Shown piece after piece: positions 1 to 8,434 of a stretch of DNA of 64,000 nt. The notes beneath the pieces are model-generated. The model saw only the letters and a program-made list of their open reading frames with translations, ran no database searches and had not been told where the DNA came from. How positions within the stretch are numbered: the stretch's first letter is position 1; each line of letters starts with the position of its first letter. A program made the position numbers and the translations under genes. The DNA comes from Candidatus Schekmanbacteria bacterium (lineage in GTDB: Bacteria; CSSED10-310; JACPHN01): assembly GCA_016188575.1 (NCBI GenBank), contig JACPHN010000094.1, forward strand, positions 25,655-89,654. Reading direction: 5' to 3'.

Positions 1-1346
1 ACGGCATGAGCCGTGGTCTTGAGCTCGCCGTTGCCAATGATGGACGGGTTGCCGCCGAGCGGATTGATCGCCTCCAGAATGCTGTTGGTGATGTGACGAT
101 CCTCGAACTTCAGATACATGTAGCTCATGGTCACCGTTGCTCGTTCAGCGAACAAGCTAAACTCGAGGGCGGGGGAGATGCCGAACTTGTCGCTGTCGCT
201 GGAGCCGAGCGAGGCAGTCTCGTCGGGCACGGCACCCTGCTCGTACCAGAGCCCCAGGCGGGTGCTGAGCTTTCCCGGGTAGAGCTGGTAGGAGATCCCG
301 AAGCGCGGGCTCCAGGTGTCTTCGTAGAGGCGCTCCTGATGGATGTCGCCGGCGGGGAAGACGCTGAGATACTCGTGCTCGAAGTCGACGACGAGCTCCT
401 GGACGACCGACCACTGGCTCCACACGAGGTCGAGCTCGGTGGTGAGGCGATCGGTGCGATAGGCGACTCCAGCGCGGGCCATGCGCGCGAACTCGAGGTC
501 GACCTTGATGTTGTCCTGTCCCGGCCAGCCGAGAATGGGCAGTCTCCCCTTGGCGGTTCCCTTGATCTGAAACTCTACCGGTGCATGGTAGGCAACGCCG
601 ACGCTCAGCGACGGTGACACGTCGTAGATCGCGCCAAGCTGATAGGACCAGGCCATGTCGTCGGCTTCCACGTAGAAGGAGCCGTCGAGTTGCGGCCGCT
701 CGAGCCCGGTCGGGTCCAGCGTGAACATCAGTTTTTGCTCGAAGTTCAGTTGCACGAGGTTGGCCGTGAAGCCGAGCTTGAGGTTGTCGAGGATTCGCGT
801 ACCGAGGCCGATGCTGTAGTAGATTGCGGTCGAGCCGCTCTCGACGATCGCGTAGCGCTGGGGGCCATCGGCGGGGTAGTCGCGTGCCGGGCCGAACGGC
901 GCGTACGCGCCGAGCGCGAGGACGAGTGACTCGCTGCCGAAGTCGGTGCCGCCGATCAGGTGGGGGATGACCATGGCACCCCCCTCGTTTTCGACTTCCT
1001 CGAAGGGGCCTAGCGTCTCGCTTTCTCGGTGAAAGCTGTCCACCGATAGCAGACCGGAAGCGGCGACGTCGATGCGCGTTTCCGGGGTATTCATGAGCGC
1101 GGCGGGGTTGTAGAAGATGGTTGACAGGTCGTCGCCGGCGACAGCGAAGGCGGTGCCCATGGCGATTGCGCGCGGCCCCGGCTCGTTATACCAGAGGGCG
1201 CCGGCAAAGGCGGCAGGCGGCCAGGCCAGCGCCGGCAGCAGTGCGCCCCAGGCGACGGCGACGCAGAGCCTTGCGGCGCTACTGCGCGGAGTCGGCAGCG
1301 GGTTGCGCCGGGATCGTGAAATGAAAGACCGTTCCCTCTCGACCAT
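1..1346 (-). CDS. FadL/OmpP1/TodX-family outer membrane porin, C-terminus beyond the window
   Basis: Reading the minus strand from the ATG at 1346 gives an n-region rich in Arg, a hydrophobic stretch (ALLPALAWPPAAFA) and a signal-peptidase-like site before GALWYN. The mature start carries the FadL-type hatch signature (GPRAIAMGTAFAVAGDD followed by IFYNPAAL). The rest alternates short beta strands and turns, as expected for an outer-membrane barrel importing hydrophobic substrates such as fatty acids or hydrocarbons. About 448 residues are visible; the C-terminus lies beyond position 1. The start overlaps the 3' end of the upstream kinase gene by about 68 bases, so the two may be co-transcribed. 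The family call rests on the N-terminal signature and barrel pattern; the transported substrate cannot be read from sequence. Confidence 0.82.
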   Translation of the reverse strand, partial: MVERERSFISRSRRNPLPTPRSSAARLCVAVAWGALLPALAWPPAAFAGALWYNEPGPRAIAMGTAFAVAGDDLSTIFYNPAALMNTPETRIDVAASGLLSVDSFHRESETLGPFEEVENEGGAMVIPHLIGGTDFGSESLVLALGAYAPFGPARDYPADGPQRYAIVESGSTAIYYSIGLGTRILDNLKLGFTANLVQLNFEQKLMFTLDPTGLERPQLDGSFYVEADDMAWSYQLGAIYDVSPSLSVGVAYHAPVEFQIKGTAKGRLPILGWPGQDNIKVDLEFARMARAGVAYRTDRLTTELDLVWSQWSVVQELVVDFEHEYLSVFPAGDIHQERLYEDTWSPRFGISYQLYPGKLSTRLGLWYEQGAVPDETASLGSSDSDKFGISPALEFSLFAERATVTMSYMYLKFEDRHITNSILEAINPLGGNPSIIGNGELKTTAHA

Positions 1347-2601
1347 CGGCGCGGGATTCTGCCCAGATCTTGCCACCGTGAGCCTCGACGTCGGTCCTGG
1401 CGATCGCCAGGCCGATACCCATCCCGCCGGAGCAGAACTCGATGGATCCGCTGTAATGGTGATCGATGCTGCCGAGAGTGTGAAACGGCGCAAATATGGC
1501 CTCCCTTTCGTTCTCTGGGATTCCGATTCCCGTATCCGCGACAGAAACGCGGATGGAGCCTTCTGCTTCGCTGGTGACCATGGACAAGGTGAGCTCGGCG
1601 CCGTCGGGGCTGAACCGAATCGCGTTGAGGAGCAAGTTCTCAATCACGGTACTGATCGCTTCGTGGTCCACCCAGGCAACGGTGGGCGTCGTCCGGTCCA
1701 GGAGGAGCTCGAGCGTCTGTCGCCGCGCCTGGACGAAGCTCAGCATTTCGCTGTGGACATCTTGCAGGAGTGCCACCATGTCGGTTTCACTGAGCGTGAG
1801 GCGCTCCTTGCTTGACTTCAGCCGGCTGAGGTTGGCCAGGTTCACGGAGATCCCGGCCAGGCGTTGCAGGTTGTTCTCGATGATTTCCATCGGCCTGCGG
1901 ATCTCATCGGGAACGCGCGCCAGGCGACCTTCCTTGACCACCTCGACATAGCCCATGATGCAGGTTAGCGGTGTCCTCAGCTCGTGGGAAAGAATGGTGA
2001 TGAAATCGCTCTTTCGGGCGTCGAGCGCGAGCAGGCTTTCGTGCGCCTTTTGCAGGTCGGTGAAGAGCCTGGCGTTTTCGATGGCGGTCGCGGCGTGCTG
2101 TGCCAGCGCCTGGAAGAGCTCCAGGTCACGAGCCGTGAACCCTTCGGCGATTTGCTGGCTGTCGACATAGATAAGGCCGACCTTCTTGCCGCGGCTCACC
2201 ATGGGGACGCACATGGCGGACCGCAGGCCAAGCGACAGGATCGACTGCTGCTGCGACAGGCCTTCCTCCTCCAGCAGGTCGGAGCAGCTCAAGGGTTCCA
2301 GTGTGCGCGCGACTTTCTGCACGATGCTGCGGGAAATCCTGATGTGCTCGCGCTTGATCGGCATCCCGTCGACGGTGCGGCCGACGCGGAACTCGAGCGT
2401 TCCCTTGTCGCTGAAGAGCATCAGGAAGCCGCGCTCCGCAGCGGTGACCTCCAGGACCTTGTCAAGGAGACGCTCGAGGAGCTCGTCAAGATCCAGGATA
2501 GCTCCGAGGTCGCGAGAGATCGACAGGAGGATCTCGAGGCTGCGATCATCCTTGGCGGAAGGCTCTTTGAAATCGCCAATGGCTTGGTTACGGGTTTTCA
2601 T
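1279..2601 (-). CDS. Cytoplasmic GAF-domain sensor histidine kinase
   Basis: 440 residues from the ATG at 2601, chosen because GAGGAA lies 9 bases upstream; a longer in-frame start at 2652 exists. No membrane segment is seen. A GAF domain (about 20-180) precedes a HisKA helix with the phospho-acceptor in SHELRTPLT. The HATPase domain follows, with the N-box (ENLLLNAIRFSP), G1 (DTGIGIP) and G2 (GGMGIGLAI). It should autophosphorylate on His in response to a soluble ligand or redox signal bound by GAF. No partner regulator is adjacent. It is divergent from the first flagellin gene across a 340-base gap, so a role in motility is possible but unsupported. Confidence 0.9.
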   Translation of the reverse strand: MKTRNQAIGDFKEPSAKDDRSLEILLSISRDLGAILDLDELLERLLDKVLEVTAAERGFLMLFSDKGTLEFRVGRTVDGMPIKREHIRISRSIVQKVARTLEPLSCSDLLEEEGLSQQQSILSLGLRSAMCVPMVSRGKKVGLIYVDSQQIAEGFTARDLELFQALAQHAATAIENARLFTDLQKAHESLLALDARKSDFITILSHELRTPLTCIMGYVEVVKEGRLARVPDEIRRPMEIIENNLQRLAGISVNLANLSRLKSSKERLTLSETDMVALLQDVHSEMLSFVQARRQTLELLLDRTTPTVAWVDHEAISTVIENLLLNAIRFSPDGAELTLSMVTSEAEGSIRVSVADTGIGIPENEREAIFAPFHTLGSIDHHYSGSIEFCSGGMGIGLAIARTDVEAHGGKIWAESRADGREGTVFHFTIPAQPAADSAQ

Positions 2602-2733
2602 GGAGCAGATTTCCTCATTCGCCAACGCTGCCATTGCATTATAGAGCCACACTGTCGACCCTGCGATCCCGCCCGCGCGCGGCGGATGCGGGCAGGCTGG
2701 CTTCGGCCACGGGTGGAGCGTTGGGTCGTGCGG

Positions 2734-2761
2734 TCAAGTCGGCGGTGCCGGTTGCCGATAA
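2734..2761 (+). promoter_or_regulatory. Sigma-28 (FliA)-type promoter of flagellin gene 1
   Basis: A TCAA -35 core at 2734-2737 and a perfect GCCGATAA -10 at 2754-2761 are separated by 16 bases. The E. coli FliA consensus is TAAA, 15 bases, GCCGATAA. The same pair with the same spacing precedes all three flagellin genes. It implies a leader of about 175 nt before the GTG start. Confidence 0.8.
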
Positions 2762-2943
2762 GAAGAGTGAATGGGAAGGAAGGCTCAAAGAAACCAAGGA
2801 GGTGGAACGAAGCGCAACGTGGGCAAGGAACGTGAATCGAGGAACGGCAGCACCCAGACCGAACCGAAAGCTGGGTAGGACACGCAACGAGGGCAAGGAT
2901 GCCTTCGTGATCCGAACGATGCCCAATTCAAGGAGGAATTGAA

Positions 2944-3813
2944 GTGGCTTTCAGGATCAACAGCAACATTCCGGCGCAAAACGCCCTACGCAACCTCAAC
3001 ATCACGCAGAATAACCTGAATGGGACAGTCGAGCGACTGTCTTCAGGCCTGCGCATCAACAAAGCCAAGGACGACGCAGCGGGTCTGGCGATCTCGGAAG
3101 GGATGCGGTCGGACGTTCGCGTGCTGCGTCAGGGCGTTCGCAACGCCAACGATGCGATCAGCGTCATTCAGACCGCGGAAGGTGGGATGTCGCAGGTCAA
3201 CACGATTCTCACGCGCATGAAAGAGCTCGCGATGGAATCGGCTGGCGTGCTACCCGACAACAACGACCGGGCGAAGCTCGACGCCGAGTTCACGGCACTT
3301 TCGGACGAGCTCAACCGCATCGCGTCCGGCACGGAATTCAATGGGACGAGCTTGCTCGACGGCACGTTTGTCGACAAGAACGTGCACATCGGCCTGGGCA
3401 ACGACCAGGGCGTCGACAAGGTCTCGATCTCCATTTCTTCGCGGTCGGGGGTGGACAAGGCGTTCACCACAGCGCAGCTCCTGGATGCGGCGAACGATGG
3501 CGCGACGAGCGTCTTCACGATTTCGACGCAGGATTCCGCGATCAATGTCATGGCGCGCATCAACACGGCGATTGACAACGTCAATGCCGCGCGAGCCGGT
3601 CTCGGTGCTCTGCAGAGTCGTTTTGACCAGATGATCATGAATCTGGACAACACGATCGAGAACACGTCGGCGGCCGAGTCGCAGATCCGGGACGCGGATA
3701 TCGCCTACGAGACCACGCAGTTCACGCGCTTCCAGATCTTGCAGCAGTCGGGCGTGGCGATGCTGGCGCAGGCGAACGTCGCGCCGCAATCGGCCCTCTC
3801 GCTGCTCGGGTAG
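2944..3813 (+). CDS. fliC: Flagellin 1
   Basis: 289 residues. The start is GTG at 2944, behind AGGAGG. The N-terminal D0/D1 domain (MAFRINSNIPAQNALRN, then SSGLRINKAKDDAAGLAISE) and the C-terminal D0/D1 domain (ESQIRDADIAYETTQFTRFQ, ending ALSLLG) are canonical. The central region (about 140-200) is short, so the outer D2/D3 domains are essentially absent. The product polymerises into the flagellar filament after type III export. The two terminal regions are almost identical to the paralogues at 4112 and 5320; most differences fall in the centre. It is the only one of the three using GTG, which could lower its yield. Confidence 0.97.
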   Translation: MAFRINSNIPAQNALRNLNITQNNLNGTVERLSSGLRINKAKDDAAGLAISEGMRSDVRVLRQGVRNANDAISVIQTAEGGMSQVNTILTRMKELAMESAGVLPDNNDRAKLDAEFTALSDELNRIASGTEFNGTSLLDGTFVDKNVHIGLGNDQGVDKVSISISSRSGVDKAFTTAQLLDAANDGATSVFTISTQDSAINVMARINTAIDNVNAARAGLGALQSRFDQMIMNLDNTIENTSAAESQIRDADIAYETTQFTRFQILQQSGVAMLAQANVAPQSALSLLG

Positions 3814-3840
3814 GCTACATCCGTTTCGTGAGCGTCAGCG

Positions 3841-3866
3841 AAGGCACGGCGTGCGCGCCGCGCCTT
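3841..3866 (+). terminator. Strong hairpin between flagellin genes 1 and 2
   Basis: AAGGC-A-CGGCG, loop TGCG, CGCCG-C-GCCTT forms two 5-bp stems around one A/C mismatch, 28 bases after the flagellin 1 stop codon. No T-run follows, so it may be an RNA 3'-end stabiliser or a Rho-assisted end and not an intrinsic terminator. Confidence 0.5.
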
Positions 3867-3948
3867 CCCGCAGGGGCGGCGCGCCGCGTCGCTCCTGCAT
3901 GTCGTTTGTACCCCGGCGGTTTGTCCTTGCGAGGGCGGCCGGGACCCC

Positions 3949-3976
3949 TAAAGTGGTCGATTGCATTTACCGACAA
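3949..3976 (+). promoter_or_regulatory. Sigma-28-type promoter of flagellin gene 2
   Basis: TAAA at 3949-3952, 16 bases, then ACCGACAA at 3969-3976. The -10 matches GCCGATAA at 6 of 8 positions, the weakest of the three copies; the -35 is the best of the three. The bases just after the -35 (GTGGTCGA) are shared with the flagellin 3 promoter. The implied leader is about 130 nt. Confidence 0.7.
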
Positions 3977-4111
3977 GTATAGGGAGCGCGGCGAACAGGA
4001 GCCGCAAACCGGCGGAACCCAGGCCGGGTGGAAGGCTGGGTAGAGAGAGCAACGGAGGCAAGGACGCCTCCGGTCAGAACCGAGGACGGCCCAATTCAAG
4101 GAGGAATTGAC

Positions 4112-4963
4112 ATGGCCTTCAGAATCAACAGCAACATTCCGGCGCAGAACGCCCTTCGCAACCTCAACATCACGCAGAACAGCCTGAACAGCACGGTCGA
4201 GCGGCTGTCGTCGGGTCTGCGCATCAACAAGGCGAAGGACGACGCAGCGGGCCTCGCGATCTCGGAAGGGATGCGCTCGGACATTCGTGTGCTGCGGCAG
4301 GGAGTGCGCAACGCCAATGACGCGATCAGCGTCATCCAGACGGCGGAAGGCGGAATGTCGCAGATCAATACGATTCTGACCCGCATGAAAGAGCTCGCCA
4401 TGGAATCGGCTGGCGTGCTTCCGGACAACGACGACAGAGCGAAGCTGGACGCCGAGTTCCAGGCGCTGTCGGACGAGCTCGACCGCATCGCTTCCGGCAC
4501 GGAGTTCAACGGCACGAGCCTGCTTGACGGGACATTCGCCGCCAAGAACGTGCACGTGGGGCTCGGCAACGACCAGGGCGTCGACAAGGTTTCGATCACC
4601 ATTACCTCGACGCAGGGCGGCACCACGTCCTTTACCGCGACGCAACTGCTCGGTGCCGCGACCCTGACGATCTCGACCCAGGATTCCGCGATCGATGTCA
4701 TGGCGCGCATCAGCACGGCGATCGACAACGTCAACGCGTCGCGCGCCGATCTGGGTGCTCTCCAGAGCCGCTTCGACCAGATGATCATGAATCTGGACAA
4801 CACGATCGAGAACACGGCGGCGGCCGAATCGCAGATTCGCGACGCGGACATCGCCTACGAGACGACGCAGTTTACCCGCTTCCAGATCCTGCAGCAGTCC
4901 GGAGTGGCGATGCTGGCGCAAGCCAACGTCGCGCCGCAAGGAGCGCTGTCACTGCTCGGGTAG
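4112..4963 (+). CDS. fliC: Flagellin 2
   Basis: 283 residues from the ATG at 4112. This start is chosen because AAGGAGGAATTGAC sits directly upstream and the paralogues begin at the same MAFRIN residue, although the frame stays open back to 4028. Conserved D0/D1 N- and C-terminal coiled-coil regions flank a short, Thr-rich centre (about 140-190, with TQGGTTSFTATQLLG). It differs from flagellin 1 mainly there. It has its own sigma-28-like promoter, and hairpins lie on either side of the gene, so the three genes are probably separate transcription units. Confidence 0.97.
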   Translation: MAFRINSNIPAQNALRNLNITQNSLNSTVERLSSGLRINKAKDDAAGLAISEGMRSDIRVLRQGVRNANDAISVIQTAEGGMSQINTILTRMKELAMESAGVLPDNDDRAKLDAEFQALSDELDRIASGTEFNGTSLLDGTFAAKNVHVGLGNDQGVDKVSITITSTQGGTTSFTATQLLGAATLTISTQDSAIDVMARISTAIDNVNASRADLGALQSRFDQMIMNLDNTIENTAAAESQIRDADIAYETTQFTRFQILQQSGVAMLAQANVAPQGALSLLG

Positions 4964-5056
4964 CTCGGGCTTCGCTTCCGCCATGGGCGGCGCCTCCCAC
5001 CGCCCGTCGCTGACCTCCCTCGGCGACAGCGGAGCAGTTTCCCGGTCCATGCCTCC

Positions 5057-5091
5057 GCCTCTCGGGCGGCGATGCGCGCCACCCGAGAGGC
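5057..5091 (+). terminator. Perfect 10-bp hairpin after flagellin gene 2
   Basis: GCCTCTCGGG at 5057-5066 pairs perfectly with CCCGAGAGGC at 5082-5091 across a 15-base loop, followed by AGTTTGG. It lies between the flagellin 2 stop and the flagellin 3 promoter, in a 356-base gap with no other gene. The T-tract is weak, so the termination role is inferred. Confidence 0.5.
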
Positions 5092-5117
5092 AGTTTGGTC
5101 GTCGTCCCCTGGTCCCC

Positions 5118-5145
5118 TCAAGTGGTCGACCGCGCTTGCCGATAA
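5118..5145 (+). promoter_or_regulatory. Sigma-28-type promoter of flagellin gene 3
   Basis: TCAA at 5118-5121, 16 bases, and a perfect GCCGATAA at 5138-5145. Spacing is identical to the other two flagellin promoters. The implied leader is about 170 nt. Confidence 0.8.
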
Positions 5146-5319
5146 ACAAGGTGAAGAGGCGAGGTAGGCTCGCGGCGAGCAACCAGGAGGTGAATCGGCA
5201 GTCGCATCACGGAGAGAGAGTCCGGCACGCCCAGGCCGGGTAGGGCTGGGAATGCAATCTGATGGAGGCAAGGATGCGTCCACGATCCAGATGATGGCCA
5301 GATTCAGGGAGGAAAGAGA

Positions 5320-6183
5320 ATGGCTTTCAGGATCAACAACAACATTCCGGCGCAAAACGCCCTGCGGAACCTCAATATCACGCAGAACAACCTGAATGGC
5401 ACCGTTGAACGGTTGTCATCGGGTCTGCGGATAAACAAGGCCAAGGACGACGCGGCAGGTCTCGCGATCTCGGAAGGGATGCGCTCGGATATCAGGGTGC
5501 TGCGACAAGGGGTTCGCAACGCCAACGATGCAATCAGCGTCATTCAGACCGCTGAAGGCGGGATGTCGCAGATCGGCACGATTCTCACGCGCATGAAAGA
5601 GCTCGCGATGGAATCGGCTGGCGTGCTCCCCGACAACAATGACCGCATGAAGCTCGATGCCGAGTTCATTGCCTTGTCGGACGAGCTCAACCGCATTGCT
5701 TCGGGCACGGAGTTCAACGGCACAAGCTTGCTCGATGGTTCGTTTGCAGGCAAGTACGTGCACGTCGGCCTCGGCGACGACGCCGGCGTCGACAAGGTAT
5801 CCATCACCATCTCGGCGAGTCAGACAGGAGCGACCGGGTTTACCAGCTCGCAACTGCTGAACCCCGGCGGTGGAGCGATGACGTTCACGATATCGACGCA
5901 GGATTCTGCGATCAACGTCATGGCGCGCATCACCACGGCGATCGATAACGTCAACGCGTCGCGGGCCGACCTCGGCGCGCTCCAGAGTCGTTTCGAACAG
6001 ATGATCATGAATTTGGAGAACACCATCGAGAACACCTCGGCGGCGGAATCGCAGATTCGCGATGCGGACATCGCCTATGAGACGACGCAGTTCACGAAAT
6101 ACCAGATCTTGCAACAGTCCGGTGTGGCGATGCTGGCACAGGCCAACGTCGCATCACAGTCTGCTTTGTCTTTGCTCGGGTAG
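5320..6183 (+). CDS. fliC: Flagellin 3
   Basis: 287 residues from the ATG at 5320, behind GGGAGGAAAGAGA. It has the same conserved termini as its two paralogues. The short centre (about 145-195) holds SQTGATGFTSSQLLNPGGG. A few conserved-region positions differ from the others, for example FTKYQ in place of FTRFQ near the C-terminus and an Asn-to-Glu-type change in MNLENT. It is the last of the tandem trio and is followed at 79 bases by flaG, so it may be co-transcribed with the capping and chaperone genes. Confidence 0.97.
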   Translation: MAFRINNNIPAQNALRNLNITQNNLNGTVERLSSGLRINKAKDDAAGLAISEGMRSDIRVLRQGVRNANDAISVIQTAEGGMSQIGTILTRMKELAMESAGVLPDNNDRMKLDAEFIALSDELNRIASGTEFNGTSLLDGSFAGKYVHVGLGDDAGVDKVSITISASQTGATGFTSSQLLNPGGGAMTFTISTQDSAINVMARITTAIDNVNASRADLGALQSRFEQMIMNLENTIENTSAAESQIRDADIAYETTQFTKYQILQQSGVAMLAQANVASQSALSLLG

Positions 6184-6213
6184 TTTTTCTTGGGCTAGCC
6201 GAGTATAGTGGTA

Positions 6214-6238
6214 CGGGCGGGGCCTCTGGCCTCGTCCG
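6214..6238 (+). other. 11-bp hairpin in the flagellin 3 / flaG spacer
   Basis: CGGGCGGGGCC at 6214-6224 pairs along its whole length with GGCCTCGTCCG at 6228-6238 (two G-U pairs) around a 3-base loop, 31 bases after the flagellin stop. There is no T-run. It is probably an RNA-processing or stability element separating highly expressed flagellin mRNA from the flaG-fliD-fliS message. Confidence 0.5.
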
Positions 6239-6261
6239 AACTGAGGAATGAGGAGGAAATC

Positions 6262-6690
6262 ATGGTCGAGCTCGGGTTGGTGAATGGCCCAGCGGGGATC
6301 GAGGCGACGTATGCGCGCCCGCGCGACGGGGTCGGAGCCGGCGCCGAGACGCAGCAGCAACGCGCTGTGCCGGAGCCCGCTGCCAGCGAAAGTCGCAAGG
6401 CCGACAACGGTAAGATGCCGCCTGGCCAAAAGGAAGAAGACGCCAAGCAAGGAGTGCAGCGGGAAGAGGATCTCACGCGGCTCACCGACATGATGAACGA
6501 AGCCGCAAGCGCCATCGATCGGCACGTGCGATTTCGACTGTACAAGGACGTGCACCCCAACGTGTCCGTCATCGAGGTCGTGGACACCCAAAAAGACGAA
6601 GTGATCAGAAAAATTCCCCCGGAGGAGTTCCTGAAAGCGGCGGCGCGCATCGAAAAGATGATCGGTCTGATCATCAACGAAATGGCCTGA
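6262..6690 (+). CDS. flaG: FlaG family protein
   Basis: 142 residues from the ATG at 6262, behind AGGAGGAAATC; the frame is open further upstream but without a better site. The N-terminal ~75 residues are low-complexity and charged. The C-terminal 65 form the FlaG domain (IDRHVRFRLYKDVHPN, then VEVVDTQKDEVIRKIPPEEF). FlaG affects filament length in polar flagellates, and its gene usually sits between flagellin and fliD, exactly as here. Mechanism is not readable from sequence. Confidence 0.85.
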   Translation: MVELGLVNGPAGIEATYARPRDGVGAGAETQQQRAVPEPAASESRKADNGKMPPGQKEEDAKQGVQREEDLTRLTDMMNEAASAIDRHVRFRLYKDVHPNVSVIEVVDTQKDEVIRKIPPEEFLKAAARIEKMIGLIINEMA

Positions 6691-6722
6691 GCGGCGAATT
6701 CGCCGAGGACGGGAGGTGCCAG

Positions 6723-8420
6723 ATGGCCGGAATGCAGGTAAGCGGTCTCATTACTGGGGTCGATATCTATTCGATCATCGATCAGCTCGTCTACATCGAG
6801 CGCGAGCCGATTCGCCAGCTCGATCGCCAGAAGGAAACCTATTCGAACCGACTCACTGCTCTGCAAACACTGAACAGCCGCCTATCCGCCCTGCAGAGCG
6901 CGGCCACCAGCCTCGACACCAACGCGTCCTTTCGCGCTACGACCGCGACATCCTCCAATGAGACGGCGATCTCGATCTCCTCGGACGAGACGGCGGGTCT
7001 CGGTACCCACTCGATCGACGTCACCAATCTCGCCAAGTCTCACCAAATTCGCTCCGGCACCTTCACTTCCAAGGACACCGCGCTCGGGATGTCCGGCTCG
7101 GTGATCATCAGCAAGTTTGAGAACGGCGACATGCTCGCCGGCAAGGCGATCAACATTGCCGCCACCGACACCCTCGAGTCGATCGCCGACCGCATCAACA
7201 ACACCAGCGCCGGAGTCAGTGCCTCGATCTTGTCGGTTTCCGACACCGACCACCGGCTGATCGTGACCTCGCAAGATACCGGCGCAAGCTACGGCCTCGC
7301 GCTCCGCGATGCCTCTGGTGGGGACATCCTGTCGGCAGCCCCGCCGGCGGGGCTGGGCCTGACCGCGGGTGCGGAGGTACGTTCCGACAACTCGGCGTAC
7401 TTCACCTCAGACGCGACCGCGCTTGGCAGTCTGTTCGGACTGACGACGCCAGCCGCCGGTACCGTTCAGGTGAACGGCACCAACGTGGATATCGATCTCG
7501 CCGTCGACGATCTGAACGCGATTCAGACCAAGCTCAGCGCGGTCGCCGGCGTCACCGCAAACGTCGTGTCAAAAACGATCAACGGTCAGACCCAGTATCG
7601 GCTCGAGACCACCGGCATCGCGACGCTCACGGATAGTGGCAACATACTCGAAACGATCGGCTTTCTGAAGGCCGGCGTGGCGGACGAGGCGATTGCGGCA
7701 GAGGACGCGATCATGACCGTCGACGGCCAGCCCAACATTCAGCGCTCCACCAATACCGTTGCGGACGTCCTGCAAGGCGTTACTCTCAACCTCCTCCAGG
7801 AGACCGCATCAACGGTCACGGTTTCCGTGAACCGCGATCTTGAGACCGTCAAAACCAACGTCAAAGACTTCGTGACGAAATATAACGACGTGCTCAGCTA
7901 CTTCAGCACCATCACGGATTACGAAAAGGGTAACCTGAGCAAGGGGCAGTTTTTCGGCGATGCCAGCATTCAGGGCCTCCAGGGGAAATTCCGCGAGGAG
8001 GTGCTGACCAGCGTGGACACCGGCGGTACCTACTCGCTGCTGTCCAGTGTCGGCATCACCTTCGATGACGACGGTAACCTTGAAGTTGACGACGCCAAGC
8101 TGTCCGCGGCTCTGGCAAACGACTTTCAGAGCGTCGAGGAGCTTTTCCGGGGCGAAACCGACGGCCTGTCCAGCCGCCTCGATTCGCGCATTGACAGCCT
8201 CCTGGACTCCGTCGACGGCACGATGACGATCAAGGCGAAGTCGCTCAACACGACGATCTCGAATTACGACGATGAGATGGCGCGTCTGGAGGACAGTGTC
8301 GCACAGCGGCAAGAGGCGCTGACGCGGCGGTTTCTCGCCATGGAGAAGGCGGTGACGAACATGAGAGGTCAAATGAACTCGTTGCTCGCTGTTCTTGGCA
8401 GCGGTGGCTTCGGATTCTGA
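6723..8420 (+). CDS. fliD: Flagellar filament cap FliD (HAP2)
   Basis: 565 residues, ATG behind GGGAGGTGCCAG. The N-terminal FliD_N domain shows GLITGVDIYSIIDQLVYIER, and a C-terminal coiled coil (NTTISNYDDEMARLEDSVAQ, then AMEKAVTNMRGQMNSLLAVL) matches the leg region. FliD forms the oligomeric cap at the filament tip that folds exported flagellin into place. It follows flaG by 32 bases and precedes fliS by 14, indicating one operon. Length is within the family range. Confidence 0.95.
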   Translation: MAGMQVSGLITGVDIYSIIDQLVYIEREPIRQLDRQKETYSNRLTALQTLNSRLSALQSAATSLDTNASFRATTATSSNETAISISSDETAGLGTHSIDVTNLAKSHQIRSGTFTSKDTALGMSGSVIISKFENGDMLAGKAINIAATDTLESIADRINNTSAGVSASILSVSDTDHRLIVTSQDTGASYGLALRDASGGDILSAAPPAGLGLTAGAEVRSDNSAYFTSDATALGSLFGLTTPAAGTVQVNGTNVDIDLAVDDLNAIQTKLSAVAGVTANVVSKTINGQTQYRLETTGIATLTDSGNILETIGFLKAGVADEAIAAEDAIMTVDGQPNIQRSTNTVADVLQGVTLNLLQETASTVTVSVNRDLETVKTNVKDFVTKYNDVLSYFSTITDYEKGNLSKGQFFGDASIQGLQGKFREEVLTSVDTGGTYSLLSSVGITFDDDGNLEVDDAKLSAALANDFQSVEELFRGETDGLSSRLDSRIDSLLDSVDGTMTIKAKSLNTTISNYDDEMARLEDSVAQRQEALTRRFLAMEKAVTNMRGQMNSLLAVLGSGGFGF

Positions 8421-8434
8421 GCCAGAGGGATGGA

